NCBI GenBank assembly: GCA_012523605.1
Contig: JAAYTY010000124.1
Span: 1 to 5,461, forward strand
Length of the DNA: 5,461 bases
DNA from: Candidatus Fermentibacterota bacterium
GTDB lineage: Bacteria; Fermentibacterota; Fermentibacteria; Fermentibacterales; Fermentibacteraceae
Direction: 5' to 3'
How positions within the stretch are numbered: the first letter of the stretch is position 1; each line of letters begins with the position of its first letter. Shown here in pieces: positions 1 through 5,461 of this stretch. Made by a program: the position numbers and the translations under genes. The notes under the pieces were generated by a model. It was not told the DNA's origin. It saw only the letters and a list, made by a program, of their open reading frames with translations, and did not search any database.

Positions 1-1371
1 AACCATGCCGTGGAAGTGCCCGTCGTAGTTCCGGGGCCTCCACTCCCCCGGAGAGAGATCGACGACGACCGGCTGATCCAGGATCACGCTCCCGGGCGAC
101 CATCCCTGCTCGACCGCCTCGGCATAGACGAAGGGCTTGAAGGCGCTCCCGGGCTGCCTTCTGGCCTGCGTGGCCCTGTTGAACTCGCTGTCCTCGAAGT
201 CCCTTCCGCCGACCATCGCGCGGATGTATCCGTTCCTGGGGTCCACCGCCACGATAGCGCACTGGAGGTAGTCGGGAGAACCCTGCGCAGAATCCTCGAC
301 GGCCTGCCAGTATTCGTAGGAGCTCGGAAACCTTAGCCTGTCAGGGTCGGGCAGGAAGCCGCCGGTGGAGGGATCCCACACGGGTTCCCTGAGAGCCATC
401 ACGCTGTCCATGGCGAACTCGGCCGCCTCCTGGATTTCCGGATCCAGCGTCGTATAGACGCGGAGGCCCTGCTCGTACACGGCCGACCACCCGTATCTCG
501 ACACGAGGTACTGGCGTACGTATTCGCTGAAATAGTCCCACTGCTGCTCGATGTCCGGCCTTACCAGCTCGACGTCGAGGGGAAGCGCCATGGCCTCCCC
601 GGCCTGTTCGTCCGAGATGAAACCCTCTTCGCGCATCATCGCGAGTACGGTGTTCCTCCTGGCGATGCACCTCTCGGGGTTCCGGAGAGGATTGTAGCCG
701 CTCGGGTTCTTCGGCATGCCCACGAGCATCGCCGCCTGGGAGAGCGAGAGTTCGGCCGCGCTGATGCCGCCGAAGTAGGTGGAGGCGGCGGCTTCGATTC
801 CGTAGGCGCCCTGGCCGAAGTAGATCTGATTGAGGTACATCTCCATGATCTCTTCCTTGGAGAACTGCCTCTCGATCTCCATGGCGATGAAGGCCTCCTG
901 CAGCTTCCTCTGGATGGTCTGGTCGGGGACAAGGAAGAGCCCCCTGGCGAGCTGCTGGGTGATCGTGCTGCCGCCCTGTATCTCGCCCGTAGTGATGTTG
1001 ACCCAGAGGGCCCTCAAAATGCCCCTGATGCTTACGCCGCGATGCCTGTAGAAAGCCTTGTCCTCGGTCGCTAGGAATCCCTGAACGACGAAAGGCGATA
1101 CCTGCTCGAGTTCGATCGGAGTCCTGTTCTCCACGAAGGCAACGGCCATCTCTCCGCCGTCGGCGTCGTAGATGACGGTCGCGGAGGAGGGCTCGCGCCC
1201 TCTCAGCCCCGCCACCAGGATGCTTCCCCTCGCATCCCTGAAAGCAGTACGGCAGTCGGTGAACACTCGCCAGAGGAAGCCCGCTCCGAATGCCGCGGCG
1301 ATCACCAGGACGAGCCCGGTCCAGCCAACCGCGGCGGCGAGCCCGCCGGGGGCCCGGGTCCGCTCCGTCAC
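1..1371 (-). CDS. Class A penicillin-binding protein (PBP1A-like), C-terminus cut by window edge
   Basis: Bifunctional murein synthase: it polymerises lipid II and cross-links stem peptides on the outer face of the cytoplasmic membrane. 457 residues are visible and the frame runs off the left edge. Residues 11-34 form one N-terminal membrane anchor. The GT51 glycosyltransferase domain (about 70-250) shows all its motifs: EDKAFYRHRG with catalytic Glu103, GGSTITQQLARG (133-144), RKLQE (155-159, second conserved Glu159) and KEEIMEMYLNQIYFG (172-186). A linker with GLRVYTTLDPEIQ (302-314) leads to the transpeptidase domain, which has AIVAVDPRNGYIRAMVGGRDF-type sequence at 372-392 and RQPGSAFKPF (405-414), giving SxxK nucleophile Ser409 and Lys412. 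The SxN and KTG motifs would lie outside the window. I chose the GTG start at 1371 because it overlaps the upstream stop as GTGA, has GGAGAGGA just before it, and keeps the whole anchor. The family call is firm; the exact PBP1A/1C subtype is less so. Confidence 0.96.
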   Translation of the reverse strand, partial: MTERTRAPGGLAAAVGWTGLVLVIAAAFGAGFLWRVFTDCRTAFRDARGSILVAGLRGREPSSATVIYDADGGEMAVAFVENRTPIELEQVSPFVVQGFLATEDKAFYRHRGVSIRGILRALWVNITTGEIQGGSTITQQLARGLFLVPDQTIQRKLQEAFIAMEIERQFSKEEIMEMYLNQIYFGQGAYGIEAAASTYFGGISAAELSLSQAAMLVGMPKNPSGYNPLRNPERCIARRNTVLAMMREEGFISDEQAGEAMALPLDVELVRPDIEQQWDYFSEYVRQYLVSRYGWSAVYEQGLRVYTTLDPEIQEAAEFAMDSVMALREPVWDPSTGGFLPDPDRLRFPSSYEYWQAVEDSAQGSPDYLQCAIVAVDPRNGYIRAMVGGRDFEDSEFNRATQARRQPGSAFKPFVYAEAVEQGWSPGSVILDQPVVVDLSPGEWRPRNYDGHFHGMV

Positions 1372-2720
1372 TCCTCTCCGATCCCCGCCGTGCCGATGGC
1401 GGTTCGCCTGAAGACCGGTGCCCCGTCCGAGTAGAGCAGGGTGTACTCGTACGCTCCGTCGCTGCCGATCAGATTTACCTGTCTGCATCCCCCGGTTCCG
1501 GAGGGCTGGGAGACGAACTCGGCGTGGAGATCGCTGTCGTAGCCTTCGTAGGTCCTCCAGACCAGCCTGTAACCGGTCGGCCTGCCCTCGAAGAGGAACA
1601 GATTGCCCGCCCAGTAGACCACCCGCTCCGGGTCGGTGTCTCCGTTCATCTCGACTCCCAGCGCTCGCCATACGGTCATCCCGACCTCGTTCTCGCTCCT
1701 CTGCTCCGTGACGTGCGGGTCGAGCTGGAGGAGAAGCTCCTGTAGGGGCTCCTCGGTCCCGGTTGTCAAAAGCGCCGGGTATGTGGTGCTGAGGGTGTCC
1801 AGCTCCTCCACCAGGTCGCTCACCGCCATGAAGCTCCCCGCCAGGGCGGAAAGCCTCGCCAGGTCGAGCGTCGAGTCGGGATCGATCCAGGCTCCGTTGA
1901 TGCGCAGGTTCTGCAGCGCCTCGTGCCGGGCCCTCAGCACGGATTTCCATGTGAAGGCCATTTCGCGCCACGCGGCGACGAAGCCCGTCAGCTCGACCGG
2001 CACGTTGGAGATGTCAAAGGTGGCCCTGTCCTGGATGATCTGCATCTTGGCGGACCGGCGGATGTTGGAGAGGGCGAGCCGGGCGTAGGCATCGGCCGTG
2101 AGAGCCGGGATGTACTCCTCGAGAGGCGTCCCGTGAGCCATCGCCGCATCGGCGGAGGACCAAGCGGAGATAGAGTCGAAGCGGCAGTCGTCCAGGAGCT
2201 GCCTCGCTATCCTCAGCTCGAACCTCATGGCCGGGCTGGCGACTATCATCCGGGCGGTCCGCTCAACGTTCAGGGAGTCAATCACCTCTTCGGGGATCTC
2301 GAGGCCGAAGTCCTCGATCCGCCAGAGCCCGTCGGACAGCACGAAGTCTATGCGCACTATCGCGGGATCCTCGAGCCTTACGATGGTGCAGAAGTAGGAT
2401 GTCCTGGCGCCCGGGCCGTCTCCGATGACCTCGGTGAGGCGACCTGAAGGATCAAACCCCCTCCAGCGGCCGAAGGCCTCCCTCGGAGAGAGCCCGGAGG
2501 CTTCGATGGAATCCCGCAGTCCGGGGGCGAGGAGGTCGAAGCAGGCGGGGTCGTTCATCGCAAGGAGGTTCGAGAACTCCAGCGCGACCTCGAGCGGGGT
2601 GGGCGGAATAACTGCGACCGAGTCCGGGAGCGGGGCGGTCCCGCCTCCCCCGCCTCCACCGCAGGAGAGGATCAGAGCCGCGGCGGCCGCCGCGACCGAA
2701 CGGACGGAAGGCGCCCTCAT
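1368..2720 (-). CDS. Unrecognised lipoprotein with a possible NTF2-like N-terminal domain
   Basis: 450 residues; I do not recognise a named family. The N-terminus is a lipoprotein signal: Arg2 and Arg7, a hydrophobic run of six Ala then LILS, and lipobox Cys20. It is followed by seven glycines (21-27) and a Pro-rich linker to about residue 42, as in surface-tethered lipoproteins. Residues 42-142 (PLEVALEFSNLLAMND... to DGLWRIEDF at 130-138) look like the helix plus beta-sheet pattern of NTF2-like/DUF4878-type domains; this is pattern inference only. Residues about 150-340 are mostly predicted helix, and 365-445 look beta-rich with many Tyr/Trp. Cysteines 60, 111, 179 and 412 could form disulphides outside the cytoplasm. 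The ATG at 2720 was chosen because it overlaps the ATPase stop (ATGA), has GGGGA four bases upstream and begins the signal peptide. A longer frame back to 2948 would overlap the ATPase by about 230 nt and hide the signal. Its position directly before a PBP gene suggests an envelope role, which is unproven. Confidence 0.88.
   Translation of the reverse strand: MRAPSVRSVAAAAAALILSCGGGGGGGTAPLPDSVAVIPPTPLEVALEFSNLLAMNDPACFDLLAPGLRDSIEASGLSPREAFGRWRGFDPSGRLTEVIGDGPGARTSYFCTIVRLEDPAIVRIDFVLSDGLWRIEDFGLEIPEEVIDSLNVERTARMIVASPAMRFELRIARQLLDDCRFDSISAWSSADAAMAHGTPLEEYIPALTADAYARLALSNIRRSAKMQIIQDRATFDISNVPVELTGFVAAWREMAFTWKSVLRARHEALQNLRINGAWIDPDSTLDLARLSALAGSFMAVSDLVEELDTLSTTYPALLTTGTEEPLQELLLQLDPHVTEQRSENEVGMTVWRALGVEMNGDTDPERVVYWAGNLFLFEGRPTGYRLVWRTYEGYDSDLHAEFVSQPSGTGGCRQVNLIGSDGAYEYTLLYSDGAPVFRRTAIGTAGIGEE
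1372..1379 (-). promoter_or_regulatory. Ribosome binding site of the PBP gene
   Basis: GGAGAGGA on the minus strand abuts the GTG at 1371. The GGAG core is four bases from the start, which is short but usable. It lies in the last codons of the lipoprotein gene and supports the GTGA overlap start. Confidence 0.45.
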
Positions 2721-4438
2721 TCCATCCCCATCGTCGCCTCGAGCATTTCCGAGGGGGTTGTCACTCCGGCCAGGACCTTGCGGGTCGCGTTGACCCTCAT
2801 CGTGTTCATGCCCTCCTCCAGGGCAGCCCTGCGCAGATCGTCCACCGACGCGGAATGCGCGAGGAGGCTGCGTATCCTGTCGCTTATCTCCATGACTTCG
2901 AAGACCGCCGTGCGTCCCCTGTAGCCGGTTCCCCGGCAGGTCCGGCATCCGCGGCCCCGCCTGAACACGACCTTCCGGCCGGCCATTCCCAGCGACTCGA
3001 GCAGCGTCTCACCCGGGGCATAGTCCTCCGCGCACTCGTCGCAGACCTTTCTGACAAGCCTTTGCGCGACTATGCCGATCAGTGTGCTGCAGAGGAGGAA
3101 GGACTCGATGCCCATGTCGAGGAGTCTTACGGCGGTGGAGGCGGTGTCGTTCGTATGGAGCGTGCTGAGGACCAGATGGCCCGTCAGGGAGCATCTTATC
3201 GCGCTGCGGGCTGTCTCCTGGTCCCTGATCTCGCCCACCATGATGATGTCGGGATCCTGCCGGAGTATGTGCCTGAGTGCCGACGTGAAGGTGACGTCCA
3301 CCGCGGGCTGGACGGAGATCTGGTTGAATTCGTCGGCGACGAACTCGATGGGATCCTCGATCGTGGTGATGTTCTTCTCGTTGGAGGACAGGGCCGTCAG
3401 GGTGGAGTACAGGGTAGTCGTCTTGCCGCTGCCGGTGGGGCCTGTCACTAGCATCAGGCCGCTCTTGCTCCTGACCAGCCTCTCGAATCTCCTCCTGTCC
3501 TCATCCTCGAAGCCGAGGTTCGAGAGATCCTGCATCAGGATCGCCGGATCCAGTATCCTCAGGACGGCCTTCTCGCCGAAGGCCACCGGGATGGTGGATG
3601 CGCGGATCTCGACCGGCTTCCCCTCGAAGTGAGTCCTTATCCGGCCGTCCTGGGGGCGCCTCTTCTCGGCTATGTTCATGCCGGAAATCATCTTGACCCT
3701 CGACAGCACCGGCAGATGGAGCTTCTTGGGAATCGTATAGACGTTGTGCAGGATGCCGTCTATCCGGAGGCGCACCACCGTTCCCTCCCGATGCGGCTCG
3801 AGGTGTATGTCGCTTGCTCTCTCCTCGAAGGCGTACTGGAGGAGATGGTTCACGGCGTTCACGATCGGCCTGTCCGTGGGCTCGAGGGGGGCGGCGGTCT
3901 CGCTGGAGATGTACCTCTCGAGGTTGCCGAGATCCACCTTGTCCTCGCCCACGGTTCCGACTTCGCGCGCGGCGGCCACTATGGAGCTGTGCAGACCGTA
4001 GAACTGCCGAACCACCCTGGCGATGTCCGAGGGCCTCGCAACGTGGAGATCTATCTCCTTGCCCGTCAAATGGATGAGGTCGTCCAACGGCCTCGGGTCG
4101 AGGAGGTTGCTCGTCGCGACCTGGAGCCTCTCGTCGGTCGCGCCGAAAACAACCAGATGATTCCGCTGGGCGAACGCCCCCGGTATGGAGGAAGTGACGA
4201 CCTCGTAGTCCAGCTCGAGCGGATCGAGATTCTTGTAGGGCAGACCCAGGAGCCCGGCTATGAAGGTGTACAGGTCCTCCTCGCCTATCAGGCCACGTGA
4301 TACGAGGAGCCCCAGCACGTCGGCGTCGGATCCCTGGGACAGTCTCAGGAACCTCTCGTGGCCCTGCTTCGTGAGAAGGCCTGCCTGGAGCAGCTTCTGG
4401 GGGACTATCGAGGGATCGAGCCTGGGCAGTACCGTCAC
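2717..4438 (-). CDS. GspE/PilB-family assembly ATPase (type II secretion / type IV pilus)
   Basis: Cytoplasmic hexameric ATPase that powers pseudopilus or pilus subunit assembly through the inner-membrane platform protein. It has 573 residues from the GTG at 4438, normal for GspE/PilB. Domains in order: an N-terminal T2SSE_N/MshEN-like region (about 15-147), a PAS-like N2 domain (about 188-297, with DRPIVNAVNHLL and ASDIHLEPHREG), then the motor core. The core has Walker A GPTGSGKT (333-340), Asp box TIEDPIEF (359-366), Walker B DIIMVGEIRD (397-406, Glu403) and His box TGHLVLSTLHTND (419-431). A zinc-type tetracysteine is present: C466/C469 and C498/C501. The cysteine motif and N-terminal domain favour GspE/PilB over the retraction ATPase PilT. 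Which of the two it is cannot be decided without pilin, platform or secretin genes nearby. A GTG at 4483 is also in frame, but the 15 extra residues are encoded by a GC-rich hairpin, and the SD-like AGGGG sits five bases before 4438. Confidence 0.95.
   Translation of the reverse strand: MTVLPRLDPSIVPQKLLQAGLLTKQGHERFLRLSQGSDADVLGLLVSRGLIGEEDLYTFIAGLLGLPYKNLDPLELDYEVVTSSIPGAFAQRNHLVVFGATDERLQVATSNLLDPRPLDDLIHLTGKEIDLHVARPSDIARVVRQFYGLHSSIVAAAREVGTVGEDKVDLGNLERYISSETAAPLEPTDRPIVNAVNHLLQYAFEERASDIHLEPHREGTVVRLRIDGILHNVYTIPKKLHLPVLSRVKMISGMNIAEKRRPQDGRIRTHFEGKPVEIRASTIPVAFGEKAVLRILDPAILMQDLSNLGFEDEDRRRFERLVRSKSGLMLVTGPTGSGKTTTLYSTLTALSSNEKNITTIEDPIEFVADEFNQISVQPAVDVTFTSALRHILRQDPDIIMVGEIRDQETARSAIRCSLTGHLVLSTLHTNDTASTAVRLLDMGIESFLLCSTLIGIVAQRLVRKVCDECAEDYAPGETLLESLGMAGRKVVFRRGRGCRTCRGTGYRGRTAVFEVMEISDRIRSLLAHSASVDDLRRAALEEGMNTMRVNATRKVLAGVTTPSEMLEATMGME
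2725..2729 (-). promoter_or_regulatory. Ribosome binding site of the lipoprotein gene
   Basis: GGGGA on the minus strand lies four bases before the ATG at 2720 and is embedded in the last codons of the ATPase gene. It supports this start over any upstream one and fits re-initiation at the ATGA overlap. Confidence 0.5.
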
Positions 4439-4443
4439 TTCCG

Positions 4444-4448
4444 CCCCT
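4444..4448 (-). promoter_or_regulatory. Ribosome binding site that decides the ATPase start
   Basis: AGGGG on the minus strand lies five bases before the GTG at 4438. The alternative in-frame GTG at 4483 has only AGCGGA directly abutting it, too close to serve as a Shine-Dalgarno site. Together with the hairpin inside the would-be extension, this favours 4438 as the start. Confidence 0.55.
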
Positions 4449-4450
4449 AT

Positions 4451-4479
4451 CGTTCGGCCGCCGGCGGCTCCGCCGAACG
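4451..4479 (-). repeat. GC-rich intergenic hairpin
   Basis: A perfect 8-bp inverted repeat, CGTTCGGC (4472-4479 on the minus strand) and GCCGAACG (4451-4458), encloses a 13-nt GC-rich loop. It starts 16 nt after the phosphorylase stop and ends 12 nt before the ATPase start. On the minus strand it is followed by ATAGGGGCGG, with no U-tract, so it is not a standard intrinsic terminator. It could be an mRNA-processing or stability element, a weak or Rho-assisted terminator, or a 5'-UTR stem of the ATPase message. The inverted repeat is seen directly; the function is inference. Confidence 0.6.
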
Positions 4480-4489
4480 GCACTCCGCT

Positions 4490-4498
4490 AGTATATCA
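4490..4498 (-). promoter_or_regulatory. Possible extended -10 promoter element for the ATPase block
   Basis: The minus strand reads TGATATACT, matching the extended -10 pattern TGnTATAAT with one mismatch. It overlaps the TGA stop of the phosphorylase. It lies in a small AT-rich patch of otherwise GC-rich DNA. Transcription would begin near 4483-4484, just before the hairpin, leaving a leader of about 45 nt ahead of the GTG at 4438. I see no good -35 box at 16-18 bp upstream, which extended -10 promoters can lack. A chance match is quite possible. Confidence 0.3.
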
Positions 4499-5461
4499 GA
4501 TAACGCCGATGACTAGGGGACCTTCCGGTTCGTCAAGCATCACGGCTCTCTCGATCGCGCAGGCGGCCGTCCGGGCCGACTCGCGGTCCCGGGCATGCAG
4601 CACGCCGAGCGGCTCGCCGGCCTTCACCGCCTCGCCGTGCCTGGCGATCTGCTCCCATCCGGCGGAGTGATCAACGGAGTCGTCGGTCCGGATCCTTCCG
4701 GCGCCCATCTTCCTGACAGCCTCGCCGAGCACGAATGCGTCGATTCCGGAGAAGATCCCGCTTCCCGGGCTGACCGCCTCCAGCCTCACCGGCGCGGGCG
4801 GCCTTCGCTCGAAAGCCTCGAGATCTCCACCCTGGGCTTCGATCAGCGCCTCGAAACGCTTCAGCGCATGACCGTCGCTCAGCGCCCTGGCGCAGATCTC
4901 CCTGGCGGCCCCGCGACCGACGGCGTCGCCCGAGGCCGCGCACAGCATCTCCGCCGCCAGGATGACGCTCAGGGAGGCCACGTCCCCGGGGCCGCGCCCG
5001 GAGAGGATCTCCAGCGCCTCCTCTACCTCGAGCGCGTTCCCGGCGGTCATCCCCAGGAGATGGTCCATCGCCGTGATCACCGAGACCGTTCTCACTCCGG
5101 CCCCGCGTGACACCTTCGACAGGGATTCCGCGAGTTCGCGGGCGGCCCGCTCGCTTTTCATGAAGGCCCCCCTGCCGCACTTGACGTCGAAGACGAGCGA
5201 AGCCACGCCCTCGGCGAGCTTCTTGGAGAGAATGCTCGCCGTGATGAGAGGTATCGATTCCACCGTGGCCGTCGCGTCGCGGAGGGAGTAGAGGATCCGG
5301 TCCGCAGGGGCGAGATCGTCCGTCTGGCCGCACATTCCCGCACCGACATCCTGGACGACCGTCTGGAACTCCTCCAGCCGAAGGCGGGTCCGGAATCCGG
5401 GGATGGACTCCAGCTTGTCGAGCGTGCCGCCGGTGTGGCCCAGCGCCCTTCCGCTGATCAT
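4496..5461 (-). CDS. Pyrimidine-nucleoside (thymidine) phosphorylase, N-terminus cut by window edge
   Basis: Cytosolic salvage enzyme that cleaves thymidine, and in some members uridine, with phosphate to give the free base and (deoxy)ribose-1-phosphate. 321 residues are visible. The frame is open to the right edge, and the ATG there is the internal Met of the MISGRxLGHTGGTLDKLESIPG signature (visible residues 1-22), so about 110 residues are missing. Lining this signature up with E. coli thymidine phosphorylase puts the known active-site residues in place: Ser3 and Thr13 (Ser113, Thr123; phosphate), and Arg61, Ser76 and Lys80 (Arg171, Ser186, Lys190; base). AGNALEVEEALEIL (140-153) is also typical. 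The C-terminal PYNP_C domain (about 225-300) is intact, with KMGAGR and KAGEPLGVLHARD. An odd point is TAMDHLLG (130-137), where relatives usually have a T/S-D-M-x-Q pattern. Whether it is deoA-like or pdp-like (uridine-accepting) cannot be settled from this fragment, so no symbol is given. Confidence 0.95.
   Translation of the reverse strand: MISGRALGHTGGTLDKLESIPGFRTRLRLEEFQTVVQDVGAGMCGQTDDLAPADRILYSLRDATATVESIPLITASILSKKLAEGVASLVFDVKCGRGAFMKSERAARELAESLSKVSRGAGVRTVSVITAMDHLLGMTAGNALEVEEALEILSGRGPGDVASLSVILAAEMLCAASGDAVGRGAAREICARALSDGHALKRFEALIEAQGGDLEAFERRPPAPVRLEAVSPGSGIFSGIDAFVLGEAVRKMGAGRIRTDDSVDHSAGWEQIARHGEAVKAGEPLGVLHARDRESARTAACAIERAVMLDEPEGPLVIGVI

Noticed and set aside
1290..2447. 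Several plus-strand open frames (such as 1290-1745, 1636-2088 and 1923-2447) opposite the lipoprotein
   Set aside because: These are antisense shadows typical of GC-rich DNA. They are Arg/Pro/Gly-rich, mutually overlapping and without family features, while the minus-strand frame has a signal peptide and coupled starts.
2721..2948. Upstream extension of the lipoprotein frame to a start at 2948
   Set aside because: It would overlap the ATPase coding region by about 230 nt in another frame, has low-complexity shadow-like composition, and would bury the lipoprotein signal peptide.
3629..4300. Plus-strand open frame of 223 codons opposite the ATPase
   Set aside because: It lies wholly antisense to a gene with intact catalytic motifs. 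The product is a low-complexity shadow of GC-rich codons with no recognisable domain.
4451..4479. Hairpin as a standard intrinsic terminator
   Set aside because: No T-tract follows the stem on the minus strand, and the downstream gene starts within 12 nt of it.
4439..4483. Longer ATPase N-terminus from the GTG at 4483
   Set aside because: The 15 extra residues come mostly from the inverted repeat, are Gly/Ala-rich and unlike the family, and the GTG has no properly spaced SD. The start at 4438 does.
4671..5333. Minus-strand 220-codon open frame overlapping the phosphorylase in another frame
   Set aside because: The product is almost entirely Arg/Gly/Asp-rich shadow sequence, while the competing frame carries all the active-site residues of a known enzyme.
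1..5461. CRISPR arrays, tRNA/rRNA genes, insertion sequences or phage attachment sites
   Set aside because: I saw no regularly spaced direct repeats, transposase motifs or RNA-gene signatures, and the window is almost fully occupied by four coding genes.

Overview
The window is a compact, GC-rich bacterial segment (roughly 60% G+C or a little more, judged by eye) in which every supported gene is on the minus strand. Read 5'->3' on that strand, the order is: a pyrimidine-nucleoside (thymidine) phosphorylase whose start lies beyond the right edge; a GspE/PilB-type assembly ATPase; an unrecognised lipoprotein; and a class A penicillin-binding protein (PBP1A-like) whose C-terminal half lies beyond the left edge. 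There is no gene-free stretch over 300 bases. The only real intergenic space is 57 nt (4439-4495).

The combination of a lipobox lipoprotein, a bifunctional PBP and a type II secretion/type IV pilus ATPase points to a diderm (Gram-negative-type) bacterium. Arginine is very often coded by AGG. That is unusual for a GC-rich proteobacterium or actinomycete and fits an uncultured or deep-branching lineage better, but the sequence does not let me name the phylum.

The last three genes are tightly linked. The ATPase and lipoprotein genes share an ATGA stop/start overlap (2717-2720). The lipoprotein and PBP genes share a GTGA overlap (1368-1371). This suggests co-transcription and translational coupling of an envelope-related block: cytoplasmic motor ATPase, envelope lipoprotein, murein synthase. 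The phosphorylase is separated from this block by a short gap holding a GC-rich hairpin and a possible extended -10 promoter element, so the block may have its own promoter. The gap also argues that the ATPase starts at the GTG at 4438, not at the upstream in-frame GTG at 4483.

Three of the four genes are recognisable members of well-known families. I do not see an obviously new system. The part most worth following is the unknown lipoprotein held by overlaps between the motor ATPase and the PBP.
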